Shown: piece by piece, positions 50,932 through 60,083 of the stretch | Position numbering within the stretch: the first letter of the stretch is position 1 | Layout: the number at the start of each line of letters is the position of its first letter | Virus record (IMG/VR): IMGVR_UViG_3300029319_007985 | Coordinates: 108,390-172,389 of that record | Length of the DNA: 64,000 nt | DNA from: a virus | Strand: one strand, 5' to 3' | Notes under the pieces: generated by a model | Told to the model about the DNA's origin: nothing | The model's database searches: none | The model's input: only the letters and a program-made list of their open reading frames with translations | Position numbers and translations under genes: made by a program

Positions 50932-52292
50932 TCTAATATCCTTTTGTCTTTTTGAAACACATCTTCTATGTTTGTGTTTCTTATCTCGTCTAATTTTTTA
51001 ACTCTTTCTTTTCCACGTTTCAATCCTTGTTTATATTCATTTGGAAACATTTCTTCGTAAGTTGGTTTCTCTTTCAAATCTTTTAAAGCGGCATAAAAAT
51101 AAACATGCTTTGATAATCGATGTTTATTTTGCTTTATAAAATCATCTACAGTATTATCTAGTATTTTCCTAGGCAGGCACATTGGCGACCATACGTTTTC
51201 CGAACTGAATCCAAAAACTCTTTTTGCTAAAAGTTCAACATCGAGACTTTCCGCGACATCAAGCATGTCTGATAGTCCAACAAGGCCTGGCAGTGTGATG
51301 GTCAAATCCATACGTAATTGTTTTCTATTCTTTACAAATTTTCTTCCGTGCTCCATATTTTTATACCATTGATCAAATTTTAGTCCTGTTCTTACATACT
51401 CGCCAACATCATAAGCACCATCTATACTTGCTAAGATGTTCCAGTGTGGATATTTTGACAAAATATCATCGAACAAATTCATGCCAAAGTAATTGATCCT
51501 ACTCATATTTGAATTATATCTAATAGACACTTTGTCCTGATATCCCAACTCAATAATCCTTTTCATTGATTCCCAATGTATTTTCCACATTAAAGGCTCT
51601 CCGCCACACCAATATATTTCTTGTATATTTTTTGATTCTACTGCTTCTGCAAACTCTTTCACTACTACTTTGTCATGGAACTTATCAATTTCTTTTTTGA
51701 TATCTTCACGCATCCACATCTGATTAGGCCTATCTGGATTCCACATGTTATGAAGTCTTTCTTCTGCTTCCCAACTTGAACTCAGCATGTCTCCACACAT
51801 TCTACATTTAAAATTACATAGGTTGTTGAATCTATAGTCCCAACTTGTAACTTTCATATCTGTATGCCCATCGTCTTTAGTTTTTGCGAAAGCCTCATCT
51901 ATATTTTTTTCAAACAAAGTATTAAAATGTGTTCTATATGTGGCCACTGATAGCAATTTGTGATTGCACACCTGGCATTGTGGAATTTCTTTTCCGGCCA
52001 TTAAGTCTACCCTAATCTTCTTCATGTAGTCACTGTTCCAATGTTCTTCCAAAGTATCCGGTTTGAATGGTTGTGTTTTTGATTTTGTGTCAATGTATTG
52101 CGTAAAAGTTTTACTATCCTCTCTACTAGAGCAACATAATCTTCTTTCCATTTGTGGAGACAGATAGGTATGTGTCCAAGGCGCCATGCAAAAAGTTTTA
52201 TTTCCTTCGGACGGTTTCACACGTTTATTAACATCGGCCACAACACCTTGCCTTTGCCAACGTTCTTCAGCAGTTGGAAATCTATCGCTCAT
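50913..52292 (-). CDS. Radical SAM protein with N-terminal Cys domain
   Basis: 459 residues from ATG 52292, which begins MSDRFPTAEERWQRQG and overlaps the upstream stop by 11 bases; an upstream extension would lie inside that gene. FCMAPW (Cys35), RLCCSS (Cys53, 54), QCQVCN (Cys106, 109), core CNFKCRMC (Cys159, 163, 166), CGGEPLM. The longest of the five; C-terminus DVFQKDKRILEWWKSI. Confidence 0.84.
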   Translation of the reverse strand: MSDRFPTAEERWQRQGVVADVNKRVKPSEGNKTFCMAPWTHTYLSPQMERRLCCSSREDSKTFTQYIDTKSKTQPFKPDTLEEHWNSDYMKKIRVDLMAGKEIPQCQVCNHKLLSVATYRTHFNTLFEKNIDEAFAKTKDDGHTDMKVTSWDYRFNNLCNFKCRMCGDMLSSSWEAEERLHNMWNPDRPNQMWMREDIKKEIDKFHDKVVVKEFAEAVESKNIQEIYWCGGEPLMWKIHWESMKRIIELGYQDKVSIRYNSNMSRINYFGMNLFDDILSKYPHWNILASIDGAYDVGEYVRTGLKFDQWYKNMEHGRKFVKNRKQLRMDLTITLPGLVGLSDMLDVAESLDVELLAKRVFGFSSENVWSPMCLPRKILDNTVDDFIKQNKHRLSKHVYFYAALKDLKEKPTYEEMFPNEYKQGLKRGKERVKKLDEIRNTNIEDVFQKDKRILEWWKSI

Positions 52293-53562
52293 ACAACTCC
52301 TTAAGTTCAGGAAAAGTGTCAGTGACTTTTTCATTTCTAATTTTATCCAGTTTTGCCATACCTTCTTTGAATTGTCCAAAGTCCTTATATAAATCTCTAC
52401 GCATCATGTAATCTATTCCGCTTTCGAATCCTTTCGTTGCCCTAGTCAACTTGTCCTGAGGTTTAAGCCAAGCGATATGTTTTTCCATTTTTTCTTTTAC
52501 TTTTAATTTAAAGTCATTTGGCAAAAGATCAATCCTCTGCCAATAAGGGTATTGCAATAAATTAAAATTAAAATCCTGTGGCTTTAGTAGTCCTTTATCG
52601 ACCCAGTTTCTATGGAAGTCTGTAATGTGCCATGCGTTTATAAGTCCAACTGTAGAACTAATATAAAAGTCTACTTGCGGACATATTTCTAACATTCTTT
52701 TCCTATTTGCCAACACATCGCTCCACTTGGTTCCTTTTCTCATAAGTTCTGCACGTTCGCCCTCTGCGTCTAAACTTGCTCCTATTGATACCGAGTCAAA
52801 TTTGTTCCATAATTTTAAAACATCCATGTCTTTGAACTTTAACTTACTAAAATTTGTATTGTAAATTAATCTCACATGGTACATTTTTCTTCTATCTAAT
52901 TCCTTTAATATTCTATAGTGTTCTTCCATGATCAAAGGCTCACCACCTGCAAAGTAGAACTGCTCCACATGATCAAATTGTTTTAACATTTGATTCCATA
53001 TGTCATCACTACTTCTACCCACTCTCATAACTTTTGCATGATTTGGAGGAGCACCAGTAAGTTTTTTATGATCTTCATACCAATTTGAACTGAACCATGT
53101 GCCACAACTCCTACACGCTAGATTACATAGATTGCTAAACCTAATATCCCAATATTTTATAACGAAGTCAGCGGTGCCATCTTCCTTTGTTTGATCCACC
53201 ATTCCTATGTTATGTCCAAAGTGTTTGTTTGAACTTAAACGTAAACTAAAGAAACCAGACTTTTCTTGGTCATAGCATTTTGTACACTGCTTACTAGACT
53301 TATTGTTTAGCATATTGACACGCATCTGTTTCATGTCTTTGCTGTTGAAAACAGTCTCCATTGAATCTTTGTTGAGATCACCAACTGGATATTTGTCGAG
53401 AGCAAAACAACATGGGTATGCTCTTCCATCTGGAAATGCATGTAAGTGTAGCCATGGCATCATACAAAAGGTGTCACTGTCTATAAGCAATTCTTTTTGC
53501 CTAGCAGTCATGTCTTTTATTTTTATTTTCTCCGGCTCTTTAGCGCCATAATCATATGCCAC
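52282..53562 (-). CDS. Radical SAM protein with N-terminal Cys domain
   Basis: 426 residues. FCMMPW (Cys33), YPCCFA (Cys51, 52), QCTKCY (Cys93, 96), core CNLACRSC (Cys146, 150, 153), AGGEPLI, and a C-terminal EKVTDTFPELKELYER. The Cys spacing matches the two neighbours, so they are paralogues. Probably binds two or three 4Fe-4S clusters. Confidence 0.84.
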   Translation of the reverse strand: MAYDYGAKEPEKIKIKDMTARQKELLIDSDTFCMMPWLHLHAFPDGRAYPCCFALDKYPVGDLNKDSMETVFNSKDMKQMRVNMLNNKSSKQCTKCYDQEKSGFFSLRLSSNKHFGHNIGMVDQTKEDGTADFVIKYWDIRFSNLCNLACRSCGTWFSSNWYEDHKKLTGAPPNHAKVMRVGRSSDDIWNQMLKQFDHVEQFYFAGGEPLIMEEHYRILKELDRRKMYHVRLIYNTNFSKLKFKDMDVLKLWNKFDSVSIGASLDAEGERAELMRKGTKWSDVLANRKRMLEICPQVDFYISSTVGLINAWHITDFHRNWVDKGLLKPQDFNFNLLQYPYWQRIDLLPNDFKLKVKEKMEKHIAWLKPQDKLTRATKGFESGIDYMMRRDLYKDFGQFKEGMAKLDKIRNEKVTDTFPELKELYER

Positions 53563-54895
53563 GATACCATTCTCCTATTATTGGAAAAGTCTTTTCGAAA
53601 TCTTTTCCTTGTCTTATGTCGTATTGACTGTAAAACGTCTTGAAGTCTTTTTGTAATTTACTTTGTTCGGCCGCACCTGCGTGTGGTGTTTTCACAACAT
53701 CTAAATAATCAATTAATCTTTGTATGTGATTAATTTCCATTTCCTCCAAAAATTTTCTATTATTTTTTAAAAACTTATCCATGTTTCCTTTGAATAAATT
53801 TCTCAGATCGTCTGGTAGCACCAATGGTGATTGGAAACTTGGAAATCTCAAAATGTTTAGTGTAAAATTAATAGTCGGGCCGTAGATTGCACTTGCAGTT
53901 TTGAACCAAACCATTTTTTCTAAAAACTCCGGCAATGACTCTAAGCATAATGCATTAATTGTACACATATTGTGGATCTCGGATGGTACTTTGTCCACCA
54001 TCATGTTCAACAGATTTGAATGCCATTCTTCATAATCTAAACCATCTCTAATATATTCTGCTTGTTTAGACGTTGCTTCACAACTTGTATATAGATGAAA
54101 ATTTTTAAATCCTTTAAGTTTATTTTTAAACCTATCAATAATACTTTTCTTTGCACCAAGATTGGAATTTATTGCTAAACGCATACCAGGTCTCATCTTG
54201 TCACCTTGCGTTTCTATCCAGTCTAACAAACGCCATAGATTAGGAGACATCATTGGTTCACCTCCTGTGATACGTAATTCGTCTAGTGTTTTGTGTAGGT
54301 CACTTTCCCACCACTTATAGAACGCCTCGACATAAGGATTGGTCTCATCCTTTTTGTATGGCTCCGCTGAATCATGTGCATGTGTGAAGTGGTTACGTCC
54401 ATCAGACATTAGGTTCATGTATGGTCCTTGATTTTTGATATTGTTTGCCCACGTGGTACTAAAAGCAGGATTACAATATGTACAAGCAAACTGACACACT
54501 CTATCAAAAGCAATTTCTAATGTTCTCAAGTTGAAATCTTTTTCATAGTCTGATTTAAAGGCATCATTCAATTCTTTGTCTGTGTAAATTTTAGATTTGT
54601 ATACCCTGTCACTAATAGCATCTCTGCCTATGTCCTCAATCTTCCAACAATATTCGCAACCTTTAGGCCTTTCGCCACACTGCATTTGCCTACGTTGCTC
54701 TTTCTTTTGTTTTGTATTGTGTATAGCACTAGGATTTTTTTTGATCTCTTCCAAATCAATTTTGTGAGGAAGAGGATGATGGCAACTTGTAGTCATTCCT
54801 GACCCAAGCCATATTGTGGCATTGTACCATTTTGCGCCACAGAAACTTGCCGACTTTGTGTCTAGTTTTTGTTTTTTAAACTCTAAATCATTCAT
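53552..54895 (-). CDS. Radical SAM protein, 'HKID' subgroup copy 1
   Basis: 447 residues. Variant N-terminus: FCGAKW (Cys19), SCHHPLPHKID (Cys38), GCEYCW (Cys80, 83), and core CQFACTYC (Cys134, 138, 141) with TGGEPMM. It aligns strongly with the protein at 55632 (FCLAKW, SCYHPPLHKID, GCSYCW, TGGEPLM). C-terminus KDFEKTFPIIGEWYRGI. Separated from its copy by an SGNH gene. Confidence 0.83.
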   Translation of the reverse strand: MNDLEFKKQKLDTKSASFCGAKWYNATIWLGSGMTTSCHHPLPHKIDLEEIKKNPSAIHNTKQKKEQRRQMQCGERPKGCEYCWKIEDIGRDAISDRVYKSKIYTDKELNDAFKSDYEKDFNLRTLEIAFDRVCQFACTYCNPAFSTTWANNIKNQGPYMNLMSDGRNHFTHAHDSAEPYKKDETNPYVEAFYKWWESDLHKTLDELRITGGEPMMSPNLWRLLDWIETQGDKMRPGMRLAINSNLGAKKSIIDRFKNKLKGFKNFHLYTSCEATSKQAEYIRDGLDYEEWHSNLLNMMVDKVPSEIHNMCTINALCLESLPEFLEKMVWFKTASAIYGPTINFTLNILRFPSFQSPLVLPDDLRNLFKGNMDKFLKNNRKFLEEMEINHIQRLIDYLDVVKTPHAGAAEQSKLQKDFKTFYSQYDIRQGKDFEKTFPIIGEWYRGI

Positions 54896-55635
54896 TTCTT
54901 CCAGTCCTTCTTAAAGTTAACAAGTTTTTCATATTCATTCTTTGGTGGCTCAATGCTTGATCTGTACATTATATCTTTTACCCATTTATAATGTGTCAGC
55001 GGCAAAGGATGTAAATCCTCAGGCTTTAAAAATTCCTCAGGATAATTTTCATTAGCATAATCATCTAGACCACCATATTTTTTATAAAAAATAAACTTAC
55101 TCCAGTCTATTTTTTTATATAATGCTCTTTGTCCGTTTGACATTTTATTTTTATCGTGCATTATAATATGCCCTCTGTAACACATCATTGCATAATCAAT
55201 TTTTTCCTTTTCTAGATACATCTGGGTGAACAAAATTCTATCTAGCATTCGTACATCATTTTGTCTTTCATTTTGGAACCATCTTACATAGTATTCGTGT
55301 TTATCTTTATGATAGTGTCCTCCGTAAAACCTGTTCCAATTGAAATCTTGATCCCATCTCGAATATGTGACTAGTTCATCCTTTTTTAAATTTTCATCTA
55401 TACTATCGTGTATAATTTCATATCTATTTGTACCAGACCACATAATATAAACTTTTTTAATATCTGCAAACTTGTTCACAGCATTATACACAGATCTCAT
55501 TATTGTTTCATTTGAACTACCGGATGATCCAACATTTATGATGTTGCCACTTGGTTCGAACCATTTAACAAAATTAGGCCAACACGCCCATTTGTACTTT
55601 GTAAAACTACAGCCTGCTGTTATAATATTACTCAT
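54892..55635 (-). CDS. SGNH/GDSL-like hydrolase (GCS variant)
   Basis: 247 residues. IITAGCSFTKYKWACW (GCS nucleophile), NVGSSGSSNETIMRS, YIMWSGTNRYE (block III-like), and LHPLPLTHYKW near the end, where the catalytic Asp-x-x-His would be. It sits between the two most similar radical SAM genes, so may act on their product. Confidence 0.7.
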   Translation of the reverse strand: MSNIITAGCSFTKYKWACWPNFVKWFEPSGNIINVGSSGSSNETIMRSVYNAVNKFADIKKVYIMWSGTNRYEIIHDSIDENLKKDELVTYSRWDQDFNWNRFYGGHYHKDKHEYYVRWFQNERQNDVRMLDRILFTQMYLEKEKIDYAMMCYRGHIIMHDKNKMSNGQRALYKKIDWSKFIFYKKYGGLDDYANENYPEEFLKPEDLHPLPLTHYKWVKDIMYRSSIEPPKNEYEKLVNFKKDWKK

Positions 55636-57020
55636 GCGTTTTTACACTCCTGCCAAAAATCTATCATTTCAGGAAAAGTCCTTTCGAAACTAGTGCCTCT
55701 TCTACGATCGTGTTCGTTAAAAAATGCGTAAAAATTTCTTTTTTGCTGTGCGTTAGCGTCAAAATTCTTGCGCCAATAAGCAAGATTGCGAAGCATTTTT
55801 TGAATCTCAAAATCCTTGTATACAGCGTATTGGCTCCACTCGGGGTCTTTGAACTCACCTTCCTGAAATTTTTGCATCATAGATATGTTGTCTTGATGTA
55901 CCTGCTGATAACTTTCAGGCAACATTGTTATCTGTTGCCATGCTGGTTGTCTTAGCAATGGTATGTCAAACCAAACCCTTTGGTATGTGGTGCTGAACCT
56001 CTGTCTCAACTGTCGAATATATTCTAACAGTTTGTCAAGGCTTGTCACACTCAAGTTGTTGTATGTTATTATAAAAGTAACGCTGTTTCTTACAGGTATT
56101 CTCTCTAAAAATTCCTCCACAGTGTCCTGGAAGTAGGCCCAATTTAGTCCATGGCGGATGTATTCTGCTTTTTCACCAAACGCATCTACACTAACAAATT
56201 GCATGAAATGTTCAACGTGCTCGTCCAAGCATATTCTCTTGACCATGTCAAAATATTTGTTTTTTAATTTGTAATCAGGCGGACACATGTTGCTGGTCAC
56301 ATTCAAGTGTAGGTCCTTTTTAGGATTGTCTATGACCCATTGCAATACTTTATAGGTGTTTGTGTCCATTAATGGTTCTCCGCCTGTCATCCTGAAGTGT
56401 TTCAAGTTTTTATAAAGCGTAGGCCACCAACGCCAGAAGGCTTCTCTGTATGGATTGTGTTCTCTATTTGGTATTGGCTTCCTATCTCCATCAAAATGTT
56501 CTGGAGCGTTGTGGGCCGGAGATGTGGGATATTGGCCATATCGGTCTATCTCCTGTGCCCACGTTGTCGAGAACTGTGGCGAACAGTAACTACACTTGAA
56601 ATTACAAGCGTTGTTAAAGTTGACCTCAACATATCTCGGCGTCCATTCTGAGTCCATAGGTTTTCCAACAATTGACTCAAAATCTTGTATTGCCCAGGGT
56701 TCACCTGAACGGTAAATTCTATCTGACGTGCCACCTGTGTCTTCGATGTTCCAGCAATAACTACAACCTTTGGGTCTGTCGCCTGCCAGCATCTTTTGTC
56801 TTTCTTCAATTTTTTGTGCTGTGTTGTGCAGTGCGGCTGGATTTTTATCCAATTGTGTAGCGTCTATCTTGTGTAGAGGAGGATGGTAACAACTGTTAGT
56901 CATGCCGTTGGTCAAGTGTAGACTGACCTGATTCCATTTAGCAAGACAGAACGTAGGAGACACTGTGTCTAGTCTTTTCTTGGCAACTTCTGCCGCTTTC
57001 TGATACGCACTAGTTTTCAA
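55632..57020 (-). CDS. Radical SAM protein, 'HKID' subgroup copy 2
   Basis: 462 residues. FCLAKW (Cys25), SCYHPPLHKID (Cys44), GCSYCW (Cys86, 89), core CNFKCSYC (Cys139, 143, 146), TGGEPLM. C-terminus RGTSFERTFPEMIDFWQECK. Probable recent duplicate of 53552, as both share the unusual HKID block and the N-terminal FCxAKW. Overlaps the GT2-like gene by 11 bases. Confidence 0.83.
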   Translation of the reverse strand: MKTSAYQKAAEVAKKRLDTVSPTFCLAKWNQVSLHLTNGMTNSCYHPPLHKIDATQLDKNPAALHNTAQKIEERQKMLAGDRPKGCSYCWNIEDTGGTSDRIYRSGEPWAIQDFESIVGKPMDSEWTPRYVEVNFNNACNFKCSYCSPQFSTTWAQEIDRYGQYPTSPAHNAPEHFDGDRKPIPNREHNPYREAFWRWWPTLYKNLKHFRMTGGEPLMDTNTYKVLQWVIDNPKKDLHLNVTSNMCPPDYKLKNKYFDMVKRICLDEHVEHFMQFVSVDAFGEKAEYIRHGLNWAYFQDTVEEFLERIPVRNSVTFIITYNNLSVTSLDKLLEYIRQLRQRFSTTYQRVWFDIPLLRQPAWQQITMLPESYQQVHQDNISMMQKFQEGEFKDPEWSQYAVYKDFEIQKMLRNLAYWRKNFDANAQQKRNFYAFFNEHDRRRGTSFERTFPEMIDFWQECKNA

Positions 57021-57897
57021 GGTCTTGTACTCCTCTATTGATGTGGGTAGGTTGTGTGAACTTAAAAAACTTGCTACTGCTGGCGTCCAACTCAGGCACG
57101 TTTAAATTTAGTTTCTGTTCGATCGAACCTTTGTATTCCACAAGTTCTTTGTCAAGATGTGACTTGTGTATGAATTCAAAACTTTCTTCTAGTATGTCAA
57201 GATCAAGATGACACGGTTCATCAATGATGGCCTGATCATAACAGCCTGCCCTTGCGCCTAGCATTGCATATCTGCCATACTCAACGTCTGCACCCACAGC
57301 CATCCAAGTCGTGAGTTTGGTGAGGTTACTGTGTGGAATCATATGAGAGAACTGTGTTGGGTCGACCCTTTTGCCTTGATCCATACTGAGTTTCACGCCT
57401 TCCCTGTATCCTGCTAGGAATGCCTGCTTGGCCGATGTGTTTATCACCGTGGTTGAATAACAATTGTGTAGATTAGCATGTGGCACGGTCCAGCAAAAAT
57501 CTTTTTTGCTCTGCTCATCCAAAGCATTTTCGTGAGTCTTCATTGCCAGGCATGTATCTTTATGCCAACCAACCAGGCCACCGTTGCCATAAACCAGTCC
57601 GTTAACACTGTTCTTGCCACGCCACCTATGCACGTGTTTTGGATCAGTGACGGACCAGTCCAAGATATTCAATAAAAAACTTTCATCTATGATGTTGTCA
57701 CCGTCGACACTTATGAAAAACTCTGTTTCGGCCTTGTGTGCCGCGGCCTTGTGTGCAGAATCAAAACCCTTAACTCCATGCACTCGCTTGGCCCATGGCA
57801 CTTTACTCAAAAGGTCTGCAAAATTTTCCTCACAGTTTGGCTCTTTGTAACTGATAAAAACAAAGTCAAGTTCAGAAATTTTTATTTTGTCTGCCAT
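57010..57897 (-). CDS. GT2-like glycosyltransferase-family protein
   Basis: 295 residues from ATG 57897 (MADKIKISELD). FVFISYKEPN near the start, then TEFFISVDGDNIID with a D-G-D that resembles the DxD metal/sugar-nucleotide motif. The middle has GNGGLVGWHKDTCLAMKT and CYSTTVINTSAK. Related to both halves of the protein at 44465. Third strand of evidence for sugar transfer in this operon; acceptor unknown. Confidence 0.62.
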   Translation of the reverse strand: MADKIKISELDFVFISYKEPNCEENFADLLSKVPWAKRVHGVKGFDSAHKAAAHKAETEFFISVDGDNIIDESFLLNILDWSVTDPKHVHRWRGKNSVNGLVYGNGGLVGWHKDTCLAMKTHENALDEQSKKDFCWTVPHANLHNCYSTTVINTSAKQAFLAGYREGVKLSMDQGKRVDPTQFSHMIPHSNLTKLTTWMAVGADVEYGRYAMLGARAGCYDQAIIDEPCHLDLDILEESFEFIHKSHLDKELVEYKGSIEQKLNLNVPELDASSSKFFKFTQPTHINRGVQDLEN

Positions 57898-58190
57898 TTG
57901 AATGCTTTGTCTCCTTCCGTTGTTGGCCAAAATGGATTATTCTCATAAAATTTTATGCCATCAGATGATTCTACAAGTTGTGCTTGACGTTGTTCTGGTG
58001 GCACATTTGGTTTACGGCATATGATTGCTCCGTTGGGTCCTTTTTGGCAAAAATAATTGCTTTCTCCAACTCTTTGTATTTCAAGTTTCTTAGGCAGATC
58101 AACTTGTAAACTTTGTCCTTCGATTTCAACAAAGTGTTTCTTCTCTGCCTTGTCCTTAAATTTTTCTAATGCTTCAAAAAATCCTGGCAT
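57882..58190 (-). CDS. Small unknown protein, possible substrate
   Basis: 102 residues: FFEALEKFKDKAEKKHFVEI, then NYFCQKGPNGAIICRKP with two Cys, and a VPPEQRQAQLVESSDGIKF end. It lies between glycosyltransferase-like genes. Not recognised; a CX10C pair in a small protein would be a reasonable peptide substrate for radical SAM chemistry, but nothing proves this. Confidence 0.55.
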   Translation of the reverse strand: MPGFFEALEKFKDKAEKKHFVEIEGQSLQVDLPKKLEIQRVGESNYFCQKGPNGAIICRKPNVPPEQRQAQLVESSDGIKFYENNPFWPTTEGDKAFKWQTK

Positions 58191-58962
58191 CTAATTTCTC
58201 CATAGTGTCCTTTTCGTGATAGTGCCATATCCTGGACTGTCTGTGTCCTCCAAGATATAAGGCATCATCCTGCTTATAGGTTTGTAAAAAATCATTATTT
58301 TTGTATACCGGGGGCAGTCCATTGACATCATTTTTATTATGCACAAATTTAAACCAGTCATAGTCTACTTTCATAATTTGTAATGGATCTAACATTTTAT
58401 TGGCTAGTGCATACACAACATCAGTGGTTGGCTCCTCGTCAAAACAATTTTTTAGGCAATGATCTCTCACATAGTTCCAATTTGTTGTTATGTTCTTACA
58501 AACAAGGTAAAACTGCATGGACCAAATGCTTTTGCGAAAGTAATGTAAGCCTGAATAAACATTTGGCAGGTCATTCTGATCAAAAAGTTTTCTGTATTTT
58601 GTGTTTTTTACTACGTCGTCTTTGTAGTTTCTGCAGTCATAGGAGTGAACCATGTCCCATTGATGCAGGTAGTTCCACCACCAATCTGTTGAACTTGTGA
58701 AAATCATGTCTGCTTCTAATTTTATAGTGTGTGTGAATGGCGACAACTTAAATACTTGCCATTCTTTCTCGAATTTGCCTTTTGAATCTCCCTCAAATGG
58801 CACAGTTTTGTCGACATTTTTGAATTTGTCTATGCTTTGTTTGTCGGTGATAACACAGATCTGATTATGTCTGTTATGACTTTTGATACTTGACGCCAGT
58901 TTGTTACTAGCCTCAATGTAAGCATCTCCAAAAGCCAACCAAACATAACCTCTATCCGACAT
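58174..58962 (-). CDS. Glycosyltransferase-like protein (GT8-like fold)
   Basis: 262 residues from ATG 58962. YVWLAFGDAYIEASNKLASSI at the N-terminus, then HTIKLEADMIFTSSTDWWW (acidic 'EAD' in the DxD position) and NVYSGLHYFRKSIW. Likely a sugar-nucleotide-dependent transferase. Overlaps the neighbours by 11 and 17 bases. Confidence 0.6.
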   Translation of the reverse strand: MSDRGYVWLAFGDAYIEASNKLASSIKSHNRHNQICVITDKQSIDKFKNVDKTVPFEGDSKGKFEKEWQVFKLSPFTHTIKLEADMIFTSSTDWWWNYLHQWDMVHSYDCRNYKDDVVKNTKYRKLFDQNDLPNVYSGLHYFRKSIWSMQFYLVCKNITTNWNYVRDHCLKNCFDEEPTTDVVYALANKMLDPLQIMKVDYDWFKFVHNKNDVNGLPPVYKNNDFLQTYKQDDALYLGGHRQSRIWHYHEKDTMEKLDARIF

Positions 58963-59716
58963 TAACAAACTCCTTATCCATTACGTGTACATCAGTGTTA
59001 GATATGATGTTAATTTTTTTGTTGTATTGATATATGACCGAATCATCTGTGACATCAAGCACGTCAAATTCATGAGGCAACATGTTCATAGGAGTTGGAA
59101 TATACTGTACTGAAGATAAATGTCCATTCAACTGGTGTAGTGCGATTGCAAAAGCATAATCATTCCTGTAGTTCTTGAACTTTATACGGTATAGATTCCT
59201 AAAGTGCGAATAATTTTGTTGGACATGTTTGATCATGTCAAAAATAAGTTTAGCATTTTCACTTTTTTCAAATATGACCACCGTTGCCCACACAATTGGC
59301 AATATGCTTTCAAGTTTGCCTTGTATCCGATCAAGTCCTGTGATGTCATTGACTTTATTGTGTAACAAAAAGTCATAGTCAGTGTTCAAAAGTTCCAACA
59401 GGTTATCAGTGAAACACATATAGTCACAGTCAAGCAGTATAGTTTTTTCATATGGACTGTAATCAAAAGCATTGGCACGTTCCATGTTGTACCATGGAAT
59501 GTTTTTGCCTCTGTAATATCTGAAATTGTTTGTGTTCTTATTGACAATCTTGTAGTTGACATCTACAAAATTTAAATCTTTACGAGTGTCGGCGTCTGTA
59601 ACAACTGTCACAGGCAGTTTCAAATTTTTTTTGATAAGGTCTATAGACCTTTTTGCAAGTCTGCTGTATTTCGTTTGCTCAGTGTCGAAGCAATATATTA
59701 AAACACCTGCGTCCAC
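58952..59716 (-). CDS. GT8-like glycosyltransferase-family protein
   Basis: 254 residues, GTG start overlapping the upstream stop with AAGGAG ahead. GVLIYCFDTEQTKYSRLAKR starts a Rossmann-like fold; KTILLDCDYMCFTDN has the DxD-type acidic cluster; NDYAFAIALHQLNG follows. The nearest relatives are glycogenin/GT8-type transferases in fold only. Confidence 0.62.
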   Translation of the reverse strand: MDAGVLIYCFDTEQTKYSRLAKRSIDLIKKNLKLPVTVVTDADTRKDLNFVDVNYKIVNKNTNNFRYYRGKNIPWYNMERANAFDYSPYEKTILLDCDYMCFTDNLLELLNTDYDFLLHNKVNDITGLDRIQGKLESILPIVWATVVIFEKSENAKLIFDMIKHVQQNYSHFRNLYRIKFKNYRNDYAFAIALHQLNGHLSSVQYIPTPMNMLPHEFDVLDVTDDSVIYQYNKKINIISNTDVHVMDKEFVNVG

Positions 59717-60030
59717 TACCTTCTCCTTTGTAAGGAGTCATGTAATTGGCTGAGTGTGTTTAAAGTTTCTTGATTTCTTTCTATCAATTTTTTTAGAAAG
59801 TCATCCGGGTCTTTGATCAAACAAGGATTATCATTAGTATCTAACAAATGAAACTCTTTAGCATGTGCTTTTAATGTGGACACAGTGTTTATTGTTTGCG
59901 TGTCCGCTCTAAAGAGACGTCCATTGTAGGCCATTATTTGTCTTGCTTTCATCTTTTCCAAACTATTTCTTTTGGTAAGATTAAGATCGTGTGCAAGATC
60001 AGAGTATTTTTTTAATTTGCCAATATCCAT
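59716..60030 (-). CDS. Small helical protein at head of operon, unknown
   Basis: 104 residues: MDIGKLKKYSDLAHDLNLTK, RNSLEKMKARQIMAYNGRLF, and a long C-terminal helix ending LSQLHDSLQRRR. It has a perfect leaderless promoter, so may be expressed highly. Not a known family. Confidence 0.6.
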   Translation of the reverse strand: MDIGKLKKYSDLAHDLNLTKRNSLEKMKARQIMAYNGRLFRADTQTINTVSTLKAHAKEFHLLDTNDNPCLIKDPDDFLKKLIERNQETLNTLSQLHDSLQRRR

Positions 60031-60036
60031 AACTCA

Positions 60037-60065
60037 ATTATAACAATAATTATGGAATTTTTCAA
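60037..60065 (-). promoter_or_regulatory. Sigma70-type promoter heading the 18-gene minus-strand operon
   Basis: On the minus strand TTGAAA, 17-base spacer, TATAAT; the -10 box ends 6 bases before ATG 60030, so the first gene is predicted leaderless. All genes from 60030 to 44465 overlap or abut. Confidence 0.68.
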
Positions 60066-60083
60066 GTGTGAAAAAATTATTTC

